This document shows, one piece after another, positions 1 to 6,273 of a stretch of DNA of 32,115 nt. Source of the DNA: a virus; the IMG/VR virus record IMGVR_UViG_3300029319_000264, positions 1 through 32,115 of that record; one strand, written 5' to 3'. The stretch's first letter is position 1. The number at the start of each line of letters is the position of its first letter. Below the pieces are notes generated by a model, which did no database searches, was not told where the DNA came from, and was given only the letters and a program-made list of their open reading frames with translations. The translations under genes and the position numbers were made by a program.

Positions 1-1335
1 TTGCTCTTGCAAAACCTCATTGGCAGGCTCTGGCTCAACTCGAGCGGTGGCAGCCTCTTCAACCGGAAGGTTTGCGTACTCCCTCACATATTTCTCAAGC
101 TGGTCATCTGGCGTAATGATGCCAGCGCCGACAAGCCCAGACAAAGCACCCGAAAGCGCTGCAAGGTCTGGCGTTTCTACATCGTCATAGCCAAGAGTTG
201 GGAAGCATCGCTCTGGGAAATTATTGAGCCGCATGAGCCTGGGGATTGCTTCGTTGTTCATGATGCTGGCGATGCTGTCTAGGTAGGTGCCGAGCGCCTG
301 CGCAAAGAGCGATGTTTTTGAATCCGCCAAAGCGAAAGAGCCCACCGACTCGGTGCCGAGCAGGATGAACTCACCAAGCATACTCATTGCAATTCGAGAC
401 TGGTAGCGCTTGATGATCTCATTGACATCAATGGGCCTGCGACCGCCTGCGCTCAAGAGCTTCAGCCGGTAGCCGCTGGGGCTTCCATCCGCGAGCTGCT
501 CATGGGGGATGACCAGCCCCTCGTATTCATCGCGCCCGACCCGCTGTACTAAATCCTTCATTGCGGCCAACACGCTTCGCTCGTTGCTGCTGGCATTGCT
601 TGAGAGAATCTGGGCTGGCACCTCCATCACTGGCAGCCCTGCGAGGTCCCGGCTAATCCCGATGCCCTCATAGGTCATAATCTTCTTGGCGTAGAAGTAG
701 GAGATATAGGCATTTCTCAAAATGCTGCGCCCTTCCGGGTTGCCCTTGTGTGCGTCGGCTCGAAAAAGCAGCATCTTTTCTCGAGGTATGTAGCGCGTGC
801 GATAGCTTGGAGGCGGGTCCTGATAGAACCCGAGTATTTCCCCGTCATTGGGGTCTATATCCCAATCTGACAAACTATCCTGCGAGCGAATAGGGAACCC
901 GCGCCAGCCGATGCGGTTATCTCTGAACCGGCTCTTAAACCTCCGGTCCTCTTCGTCTGGGCCGCGTCTTATTTTGTAGGTAATTTCATGCGTCGAGAAT
1001 CCAAAGGTGAGAAAGCTTAAAATTTCGCTGAGCGTATCGGACCACGTTTCATCCATGTCTTCGAACAAGCACTCTTCGACAAACTCTGCGCACGCCTTTG
1101 ACTCTGGCGTGTCATCTGCCTCGCGAATGCTCCACACCACCTGGCGCACCAGCGTGCGGATAGCGTAGAGTACGGCACCGATAACGGGATCGTTGTTGGA
1201 CATTTCCTTGTAGACCCTGGTGGCTTTTTCGCCCCTTAAGTCGTTTAGAAATTCCTCGTATATTTTGCCGCCCTGGTACTTGAGGCCTGTGGCTCCGAGT
1301 ACGTCAATCGGGTCGTATTCTTCGTCTTTCTTCAT
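1..1335 (-). CDS. Phage portal protein, DUF935-like (partial, cut by left edge)
   Basis: Portal subunits form the dodecameric ring at the capsid vertex through which DNA is packaged and to which the tail joins. Translating the minus strand from the ATG at 1335 gives 445 codons with no stop before the edge, so the C-terminus is missing. The N-terminus has NDPVIGAVLYAIRTLVRQV, typical of the start of DUF935 (Mu gp29-type) portals. The middle has EGRSILRNAYISYFYAKKI followed by GIGISRDLAGLPV, the family's most recognisable stretch. The gene overlaps the stop of the MuF-like gene by ATGA, so it is translationally coupled. Its position just after TerL and MuF fits. Family assignment is from motif memory, not a search. 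Confidence 0.85.
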   Translation of the reverse strand, partial: MKKDEEYDPIDVLGATGLKYQGGKIYEEFLNDLRGEKATRVYKEMSNNDPVIGAVLYAIRTLVRQVVWSIREADDTPESKACAEFVEECLFEDMDETWSDTLSEILSFLTFGFSTHEITYKIRRGPDEEDRRFKSRFRDNRIGWRGFPIRSQDSLSDWDIDPNDGEILGFYQDPPPSYRTRYIPREKMLLFRADAHKGNPEGRSILRNAYISYFYAKKIMTYEGIGISRDLAGLPVMEVPAQILSSNASSNERSVLAAMKDLVQRVGRDEYEGLVIPHEQLADGSPSGYRLKLLSAGGRRPIDVNEIIKRYQSRIAMSMLGEFILLGTESVGSFALADSKTSLFAQALGTYLDSIASIMNNEAIPRLMRLNNFPERCFPTLGYDDVETPDLAALSGALSGLVGAGIITPDDQLEKYVREYANLPVEEAATARVEPEPANEVLQEQ

Positions 1336-2261
1336 CGGTTGCGACTCCCAAAAATGGCTGCGGCATCTGCCTCAACCGTGTTGATCCCTCGTTTTCGGTC
1401 CTGAGCTCTGACCTCGGCTGGCGTTGGTGCAACAAGCCCACATCTGCAATTTGCGACATGCTTAATGGGCCCAAGCCCTGGCCGCATCATCGGCGTATCG
1501 TCGGGCAAGATGAAAGGCTCATCAATCGGCACCACCACACCATTCATTTCTTGATGTCCTCGCCCGCCGTCGTTTAGCTGCGAGCGCCACTTCTTATACC
1601 GCTGCCCCGTCGCCCGAAGCCCTGCCAGTTGTCCGCCTGCTTGAGCCTGTACCATCTCGGTGCGAGCTATCAGGCTCGCCCGGCTGAATACATCACGCGT
1701 GATTGGTGGCCCGCGCTCAAGCGGCTCGAGGATCCCCCGCGTGGGCTTCTGATTCGGTGCGAGCACCTCCGCGCCTTCGGCAAAATAGGAAAACCTCAAG
1801 CGCCGCGCTAGCTCGCTATAAGTAAGCCCGGGGTCTGCTGTGAGTTGAGCGCTTAGAAACTCGCGAGTTTTCGCCCTAAACTCTTCGGTAACATTTGTGA
1901 TGAGCGCCGTCTGCTCTGTGCGCTTCTGGTCGAAAAACTGCCGAAACAAGTCAGGCGGCGTCGTGTAGCTTGGGTCGATTCGCTTGGCTGCGTCTTCCAT
2001 TTCACGGATGCCTGCAAGCGCTGTAATTTGGGCAAGCGCATCAATCGCCCGCTGGGCTGCGACCTGGTTCTTTTGCACCTTGCCCTTGAGCCGCTTTAGC
2101 TCCTCTTCAATCAGCACCTTGTAATAGGTGGAAAGAATCGCACGCACTTTGACCGCGAGCGCCTTGCTGCGCGCTTCGGCTTTGCCAGCGCCTGGTCCTC
2201 TGCGGGTCCTCGAGAAGCTTGGGTATTTTTGGCCTGGGCCCATCGCCTTCAAAAGAATCAT
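1332..2261 (-). CDS. MuF-like minor head (head morphogenesis) protein
   Basis: This is a 309-residue minor capsid protein of the Mu gpF / SPP1 gp7 type, which associates with the portal and is carried in the virion. The C-terminal third holds the family signature: ARTEMVQAQAGGQLAG, then KKWRSQLNDGGRGHQEMNG, and finally the HVANCRCGLV box near residues 270-280. The N-terminal half is helical and charged, with a basic start. The gene begins inside the TerL stop (ATGA) and ends inside the portal start (ATGA), so all three are coupled. In Mu and many relatives the portal precedes MuF; here MuF comes first. Confidence 0.88.
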   Translation of the reverse strand: MILLKAMGPGQKYPSFSRTRRGPGAGKAEARSKALAVKVRAILSTYYKVLIEEELKRLKGKVQKNQVAAQRAIDALAQITALAGIREMEDAAKRIDPSYTTPPDLFRQFFDQKRTEQTALITNVTEEFRAKTREFLSAQLTADPGLTYSELARRLRFSYFAEGAEVLAPNQKPTRGILEPLERGPPITRDVFSRASLIARTEMVQAQAGGQLAGLRATGQRYKKWRSQLNDGGRGHQEMNGVVVPIDEPFILPDDTPMMRPGLGPIKHVANCRCGLVAPTPAEVRAQDRKRGINTVEADAAAIFGSRNR

Positions 2262-3604
2262 ATCCAGTCATACCCCCGCAGATTGTCATCCGCGTTAATG
2301 CTGATATCTGGCAGCGTTCTTTCGTCCAGCTCAGTGCAAGCCCACACCATGGCATCGAGTCTGTCCGGGCTTTGCTTGGTCATCCCCGGCACGTAGTTTG
2401 TAAGCTGGTCCTCGAGCGCTGGCATGATGCCGCAGACATGAAGCCTCCCCTGCTCGAGCCTTGCAGCGATAGGCTCGGCCCTGGCGTGCTTCCCCTTGGA
2501 TGCGTGGATGAGTTTGACGGGCACCGAGCGATCTAGCTGCTCTGATATCGTGCGCCACGTCTCGCCGCCCTGGTTGCTTTCAAAAACCAACCGGTCGGCC
2601 TTGTGCAGCCTGTAAGCCTCTATCGCTCTCCGACATACAGCATCGGGGGTACCGCGCATGCTCAAATCCTCGAGGATATAGAGGTGCCCATTTGAGCAGA
2701 GCCCCGCTACCACCAGCCCGCTCTCATCCGATTCAGCCCCGCTTGTAGTCGCCGGGTCTACTGCTACAACAATCCGCCGCAGGTCCGGTGAATGCTGGAC
2801 CCTGTAAGCGTCTAAGTCTCGCCGCAAAAAGAGCGCTCCGGGCAACTCGCTCAAGAGCTCACCCTCGAGTTCTTGCCTGCCGAGCGTCGTTCCTTGGTAT
2901 CGGTCGTGGATTGCTTGGATAAAATCGCTCGAGAGATTCTGCGCGTTGTCCATGGTGCTACCCCGCGTCACATGCGTGCTCTCTAGCTGCGCGAGCTTGC
3001 GGAGCATATGCAGGGGCCTCGGGGTTGTAGTAACTACCACCCTAGGCCGGTCGCCTAGTCGCATCCCGAATTTCAACTGGTCCCAAGCGTCGAGCCGCTG
3101 CCATGCTGCAAGCTCGTCAGCCCAAGCGTAATGATGCTGGGGCCCCCTGAGCTGGTCCGGTTTCTCGGCTGTGTAGGTGGTGGCCATACTTCCATTCGGC
3201 CATGTCAGCCGCCGCTTGCTCGGCTCATACTCTGGCCGCTCATCCTCATTCGCACAAGCCAGAATCCCGCTCTGGCCTTCGACCATAACATCTCGAGCAT
3301 CGCTCGCAGACCGAGCGACTAACGCAATGCGGCACCCGGGCACCTCAAGCGCTCGCTCAATCACCCACTCGGCTCCCGTGCGAGTCTTGCCCCATCCTCG
3401 CCCCGCTTGAATCAGCCACGTGCGCCAATCGCCCACGGGCTCGAGCTGGTCTTGACGCGCTGCGAAACACCATAGGCGCATAAGCGCCTCAGCCTCATCA
3501 GGCTTGAGCCCTTTGATAAACTCATTCCTCGCCGCTTCGCTCTGCGAGCTGAGCCAGTTTATCCAAGAGCCGCTTTTTTGCGTCGGTGGTTTCAACCTTG
3601 GCAT
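2258..3604 (-). CDS. Terminase large subunit (TerL)
   Basis: TerL is the ATP-driven packaging motor and genome-cutting nuclease. The 448-residue protein has a Walker A box AGRGWGKT (67-74) and a Walker B segment YAWADE (159-164). The C-terminal RNase H-like nuclease shows AVDPATTSG (acidic D283), FESNQGG (E342) and DRLDAMVWA (D417), the usual three-acid pattern. The N-terminus, INWLSSQSEAARNEFIKGL followed by a W..RQDQL element, also matches the family. The start at 3604 is therefore kept although it overlaps TerS by 83 bases. The next Met (residue 42) would remove conserved sequence. Confidence 0.95.
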   Translation of the reverse strand: MPRLKPPTQKSGSWINWLSSQSEAARNEFIKGLKPDEAEALMRLWCFAARQDQLEPVGDWRTWLIQAGRGWGKTRTGAEWVIERALEVPGCRIALVARSASDARDVMVEGQSGILACANEDERPEYEPSKRRLTWPNGSMATTYTAEKPDQLRGPQHHYAWADELAAWQRLDAWDQLKFGMRLGDRPRVVVTTTPRPLHMLRKLAQLESTHVTRGSTMDNAQNLSSDFIQAIHDRYQGTTLGRQELEGELLSELPGALFLRRDLDAYRVQHSPDLRRIVVAVDPATTSGAESDESGLVVAGLCSNGHLYILEDLSMRGTPDAVCRRAIEAYRLHKADRLVFESNQGGETWRTISEQLDRSVPVKLIHASKGKHARAEPIAARLEQGRLHVCGIMPALEDQLTNYVPGMTKQSPDRLDAMVWACTELDERTLPDISINADDNLRGYDWI

Positions 3605-3971
3605 CTATCTCAACCTCTTGCTTTGTCTTCGGTATAAACATCGCCCGCCGCCGCTCGAGTTTCCAAGCAGCCGCTTGCCAGCTACCTGCCATCGCTGCCT
3701 TCTCAATCATCGCGAGCCATCGGTTGGTTGCCTCGCCCTCAACCTCTTTTATGCGCCTCAAAAATTCATTGTATTTTTTACTCGTTGCCAAGTTGGGCTG
3801 CTCTTCTGCTTTCTTTTTTTGCTCGTAATACCAGCCCTCGCTGAACCCAGCACAGCCGCACGCGTCCTTGATAGGACACCCCAGCCGAATCGCTTTCAAG
3901 AATCTATCTTGCATCTCCTCGGTGAGAATTTTGGGCTTGCGCCCCGCGTTGCTTTTGCGCTTCTTAGACAT
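3522..3971 (-). CDS. Terminase small subunit (TerS)
   Basis: TerS recognises the packaging site and delivers DNA to TerL. This 149-residue protein starts very basic (KKRKSNAGRKPKI). A helix-turn-helix-like segment follows at about residues 16-50, with a GCPIKDACGCAGFSEGWYYEQ core of the kind that reads '..I..ac..aGis..T.y.W'. A helical middle (FLRRIKEVEGEATNRWLAMIE) and the RRAMFIPKT stretch near the C-terminus are also typical. Its start lies 8 bases inside the end of the ParB-methyltransferase gene, and its last 83 bases also encode the TerL N-terminus. Position directly before TerL supports the call. Confidence 0.85.
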   Translation of the reverse strand: MSKKRKSNAGRKPKILTEEMQDRFLKAIRLGCPIKDACGCAGFSEGWYYEQKKKAEEQPNLATSKKYNEFLRRIKEVEGEATNRWLAMIEKAAMAGSWQAAAWKLERRRAMFIPKTKQEVEIDAKVETTDAKKRLLDKLAQLAERSGEE

Positions 3972-5139
3972 TCACTAGCTCGGCAGTCTGGCCGGTGAAA
4001 TCTTCCCAGCGTTTTATTATCACGTCACAATATGCGGGGCTCAATTCCATGCCATAGCACTTGCGGCCTGTTTGCTCGCAAGCGATTAGGGTTGAGCCGG
4101 AGCCAAGGAACCCATCGAACACGATTCCGCTGGCCTGTACGTATTCCAGCACCTTGCCGACAAGTGCAGCGGGTTTTTGTGTTGGATGAACCCTCTTTTC
4201 CCTCTCGCCGCTTTGCACCATACCCATCCATACGTGGGTAAAGATTTTTGCGCGTTTATCGGCAGAGGTCCACGCAAGCTCAAAATCGGAAAAATTATCG
4301 TCCCACTGCCTACCCTTCTTATCCCAGACCAGCCAGCAGCGCGATTCCGGGAGGACCGTTGCGTAATAGTTACATCCCCATATAACGCCAGGGGCTTTTC
4401 TCGCGTGCATGTCTATAAACTTTTTCGCCGTGTCGGTTGAATCGTCGTTCATTATCGGCGCGTAGTTGTTGGCGAGCCCTGGTGCATTCGGGCGCGGGCC
4501 GAAAGACTTTGAACCGCCAGCCACCGAAACAGGAACAGCGTCGATGCCGTACGGGGGATCTGTATGAATGAAACCGAAAGGCTCTCCATCCATCAGCGCT
4601 GCTACATCCTCAGCGCTGGTACTATTCCCGCACATCAACCGGTGATCCCCAAGCTGCCAAATCTGCCCCGGTTGCGCGGTTGGATCTTCCGGCACCTCTG
4701 GCACTTCATCGGGGTCTGTATTGCCCTCGGTGATGCCAGTCACCTCATCGACTAACGCCGTTAGCTCTGCGTCACTAAAGCCCGCCGCCTCTACCAGCGC
4801 CTCGTCTTCAATCTGCAAAGCACTAAGCTGCTTTGCCAGCGCCTCTTCATCCCACTCGGCAAGCTCGCCCGTGCGGTTATCGGCTATCGCGTAAGCCGTA
4901 GCCTCTGAGCCCTCGAGCACGGTCTTGACGATGTTGATTGAATCCCAGCCCAGAGCTCGTGCGGCCGTGAGCGTGCCATTGCCCGCAATGACGATACCCT
5001 TCTCGTTAACCACGATGGGCTTCTGTTGCCCAAAGCGCCGAAGGCTCGACTTAATGGCGTCCAGGTTTTTCGAGTCATGCGCTCGAACGTTCGCCGGGTC
5101 GCAATCCAGCTCGTCTATCATCACCCGCTCAACCTGCAT
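3964..5139 (-). CDS. ParB-like nuclease domain fused to N4/N6 DNA methyltransferase
   Basis: The 391-residue protein joins two domains. Residues 1-100 are ParB/Srx-like, with GNGTLTAARALG at 53-64 as the ParB box. From about 160 onward it is an amino-group DNA methyltransferase with the catalytic DPPYG at 194-198, HPTQKP at 318-323, and the SAM-binding DGFLGSGST at 342-350. DPPY preceding the SAM loop is the beta-class order. In phages such fusions usually sit beside the terminase, as here, and probably protect DNA from host restriction or mark it. The target sequence cannot be read from the protein. The gene overlaps the upstream nuclease gene and TerS by about 10 bases each. Confidence 0.9.
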   Translation of the reverse strand: MQVERVMIDELDCDPANVRAHDSKNLDAIKSSLRRFGQQKPIVVNEKGIVIAGNGTLTAARALGWDSINIVKTVLEGSEATAYAIADNRTGELAEWDEEALAKQLSALQIEDEALVEAAGFSDAELTALVDEVTGITEGNTDPDEVPEVPEDPTAQPGQIWQLGDHRLMCGNSTSAEDVAALMDGEPFGFIHTDPPYGIDAVPVSVAGGSKSFGPRPNAPGLANNYAPIMNDDSTDTAKKFIDMHARKAPGVIWGCNYYATVLPESRCWLVWDKKGRQWDDNFSDFELAWTSADKRAKIFTHVWMGMVQSGEREKRVHPTQKPAALVGKVLEYVQASGIVFDGFLGSGSTLIACEQTGRKCYGMELSPAYCDVIIKRWEDFTGQTAELVNV

Positions 5140-5428
5140 TCAACACCTCAATAATTGGCTCCCGCGCTCTATCCTTCCACACCCAGACCTCCTTACTTGT
5201 CCCCGGTGGCACCTCAAACGCATTGAGCGCTTCCATCTCCACTGAGCCCGGCCTGCGATTCGCCTTCACCTGGACCAATCGCGTGCCATGCGGCCCGATT
5301 GCTATAACGTCCCATTCGCCCAAGCTCGCCGCCGAGCGCGTACACTTGTAGCCCACTGCCTCGAGCCGCTTCATAGTTTTAAGCTCAAGCCGAGTGCCCT
5401 TGGCTTTGCAGTTTTTGACGCGCCCCAT
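5129..5428 (-). CDS. Hjc-like PD-(D/E)XK nuclease, probable Holliday junction resolvase
   Basis: Starting at the ATG at 5428 gives a 99-residue protein with the layout of archaeal-type Hjc resolvases. It has a basic N-terminus, KGTRLE with E15, a GYKCTRSAASLGEWDVIAIG segment with D40, and VQVKANRR with Q53 and K55. E...D...Q-x-K is a PD-(D/E)XK active site in which Q replaces the usual acidic residue, as in some resolvase and VRR-NUC proteins. Debranching junctions before packaging would fit a position next to the terminase. A longer frame reaches 5494, but the TGATG overlap with the preceding gene favours 5428. Confidence 0.72.
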   Translation of the reverse strand: MGRVKNCKAKGTRLELKTMKRLEAVGYKCTRSAASLGEWDVIAIGPHGTRLVQVKANRRPGSVEMEALNAFEVPPGTSKEVWVWKDRAREPIIEVLNAG

Positions 5429-5634
5429 CAGTGAATCCAGACCGAGCCGCCGCCTAGCTCTGGCTCGTCGTTGTACAGCGTGCCCGTGCCCCATAACCGC
5501 TCGGTGTGGCTTCGGCCCCGCTGGTAAACCGCCCGCTCAATCGCTTTGACGGTATCCGACACCAGCGATTCGCTGGGCTGCTCGCCCTCAATCCAAGCCA
5601 CCACCCACTCATTCAATAGCTCGTAATCTTCCAT
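5428..5634 (-). CDS. Small acidic hypothetical protein, first gene of packaging operon
   Basis: The 68-residue product (MEDYELLNEWVVAWIEGEQ at the start) is not recognised. It is acidic at the N-terminus and probably helical to about residue 40, with a glycine-rich tail. A strong ribosome site, GGAGGGGG, lies seven bases before the ATG at 5634. The stop overlaps the nuclease start as TGATG. These signals make it a real gene and place it first in the packaging and head operon, right behind a promoter-like element at 5657-5686. Confidence 0.68.
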   Translation of the reverse strand: MEDYELLNEWVVAWIEGEQPSESLVSDTVKAIERAVYQRGRSHTERLWGTGTLYNDEPELGGGSVWIH

Positions 5635-5656
5635 CAGATCCCCCTCCGATGCCGAA

Positions 5657-5686
5657 AATATATCGTATTTTTACGCTCTCCCGCAA
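5657..5686 (-). promoter_or_regulatory. Candidate promoter for packaging/head operon
   Basis: On the minus strand TTGCGG (5686-5681) and TATATT (5662-5657) are 18 bases apart, a fair sigma70-like pair. They lie 22 bases before the first start codon of the operon (5634). A 6-bp inverted repeat overlaps them. Prediction from spacing only. Confidence 0.45.
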
Positions 5687-5693
5687 TCGTAAA
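5670..5693. promoter_or_regulatory. Inverted repeat spanning the -35 box of the packaging promoter
   Basis: TTTACG at 5670-5675 and CGTAAA at 5688-5693 are perfect inverted arms 12 bases apart. They enclose the predicted -35 box, which is the geometry of a repressor or activator site. Confidence 0.35.
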
Positions 5694-5718
5694 GGATAAA
5701 TTCACAATTACCCGTCAA

Positions 5719-5743
5719 GTCAAAAGCCCCCCTCCCTTTTGAC
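5719..5743. repeat. Stem-loop 1 of origin-like region (8-bp perfect stem)
   Basis: GTCAAAAG (5719-5726) pairs with CTTTTGAC (5736-5743) around a C-rich 9-base loop. A GGGGGG run just after it (5746-5751) could pair with the loop instead. It is the first of three hairpins in 150 bases that carry AAAGCCC at the 5' side of the loop. Confidence 0.6.
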
Positions 5744-5795
5744 ATGGGGGGAATAAACCCCAAATCGGTACCCATTAACCCCATGTGCAAGTCAA

Positions 5796-5819
5796 CCGGA
5801 AAGCCCCTACCCTTTCCGG
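5796..5819. repeat. Stem-loop 2 of origin-like region (8-bp perfect stem)
   Basis: CCGGAAAG (5796-5803) pairs with CTTTCCGG (5812-5819) around CCCCTACC. The stem sequence differs from stem-loop 1, but the AAAGCCCC at the loop edge is retained. Confidence 0.6.
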
Positions 5820-5841
5820 AAGCCCTGGCGTTATCTCGCGC

Positions 5842-5871
5842 CTACACCGAAAAGCCCTGATTTCGGTGTAG
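5842..5871. repeat. Stem-loop 3 of origin-like region (11-bp perfect stem)
   Basis: CTACACCGAAA (5842-5852) pairs perfectly with TTTCGGTGTAG (5861-5871) around AGCCCTGA. It is the longest perfect stem of the three and again has AAAGCCC entering the loop. Confidence 0.65.
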
Positions 5872-5894
5872 CAAAATCGACCGACGCCCTGCGT

Positions 5895-5908
5895 TAAACG
5901 TACGTTTA
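5895..5908. promoter_or_regulatory. 14-bp perfect palindrome, operator-like
   Basis: TAAACGTACGTTTA is its own reverse complement. Flanking GCGT (5891-5894) and ACGC (5911-5914) extend the symmetry with a two-base offset. It is a plausible dimer-binding site inside the gene-free region. Confidence 0.45.
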
Positions 5909-5928
5909 TGACGCGCCGCATTGTGTGT

Positions 5929-5967
5929 AATTCTAGCCAATTCTAGCCATGGCTTTTGGCTAGAATT
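5929..5967. repeat. Iteron cluster A: two direct and one inverted 10-mer
   Basis: AATTCTAGCC occurs at 5929-5938 and 5939-5948, and its reverse complement GGCTAGAATT at 5958-5967. The second and third copies form an 11-bp perfect stem (5939-5949 with 5957-5967) around TGGCTTT. The 10-base period is one helical turn, as in initiator-protein iterons. Confidence 0.7.
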
Positions 5968-6037
5968 ATGAGCAGAGCACAAGGCTGCAAGGTGTTGGTT
6001 TATATACTCTTTTTATAATTACTTCTTATCCTATACT

Positions 6038-6056
6038 AATTCTCGCCATTCTAGCC
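6038..6056. repeat. Iteron cluster B: two degenerate copies
   Basis: AATTCTCGCC (6038-6047) has one change from the cluster A unit, and ATTCTAGCC (6048-6056) lacks its first base. They sit at the end of an AT-rich stretch (about 5995-6040). Confidence 0.5.
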
Positions 6057-6101
6057 GGGGGGTACCCCCTCCCATTTTCCCAGAGGGGAGGGGTACCCCC
6101 T
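6057..6101. repeat. Paired GGGGTACCCC palindromes able to form a long hairpin
   Basis: GGGGGGTACCCCCT (6057-6070) and GGGGAGGGGTACCCCCT (6085-6101) are each nearly self-complementary and also nearly complementary to each other. About 14 bases, including CCCATTTTCCCAGA, separate them. Either two small cruciforms or one larger hairpin is possible. Confidence 0.5.
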
Positions 6102-6177
6102 GTGCAGAATGGACACAATTGCTAAAACAGGGGTTAAACCACTGAAAACGTTGATAATAATTATCGCCAAAAGTTTT

Positions 6178-6207
6178 GGCTAGAATTGGCTAGAATTGGC
6201 GACAATT
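6178..6207. repeat. Iteron cluster C: three tandem 10-mers
   Basis: GGCTAGAATT at 6178-6187 and 6188-6197 is followed by the variant GGCGACAATT at 6198-6207. The unit is the inverted form of cluster A. The 15-base near-palindrome GCCAAAAGTTTTGGC (6166-6180) overlaps the first unit. Confidence 0.68.
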
Positions 6208-6216
6208 GCCAGGATG

Positions 6217-6253
6217 GGGAGCCGCCTGGGTACCGGAATCGGCGGCGGCTCCC
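6217..6253. terminator. GC-rich hairpin at the end of the replication operon
   Basis: GGGAGCCGCC (6217-6226) pairs with GGCGGCTCCC (6244-6253) around a 17-base loop, 20 bases past the stop of the minus-strand reductase-like gene. There is no clear U-tract on the minus strand, so terminator function is inferred from position and stem strength. Confidence 0.45.
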
Positions 6254-6273
6254 GTCATTTTACCTGTTTTGAG

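Noticed and set aside
1-282. Plus-strand ORF of 93 codons at the left edge
   Set aside because: The minus strand encodes continuous portal protein here, so this is an antisense shadow.
5701-6270. CRISPR-like array in the repeat-rich region
   Set aside because: The repeats are 10 bp, partly inverted and often adjacent without unique spacers. They fit iterons, not a CRISPR array.
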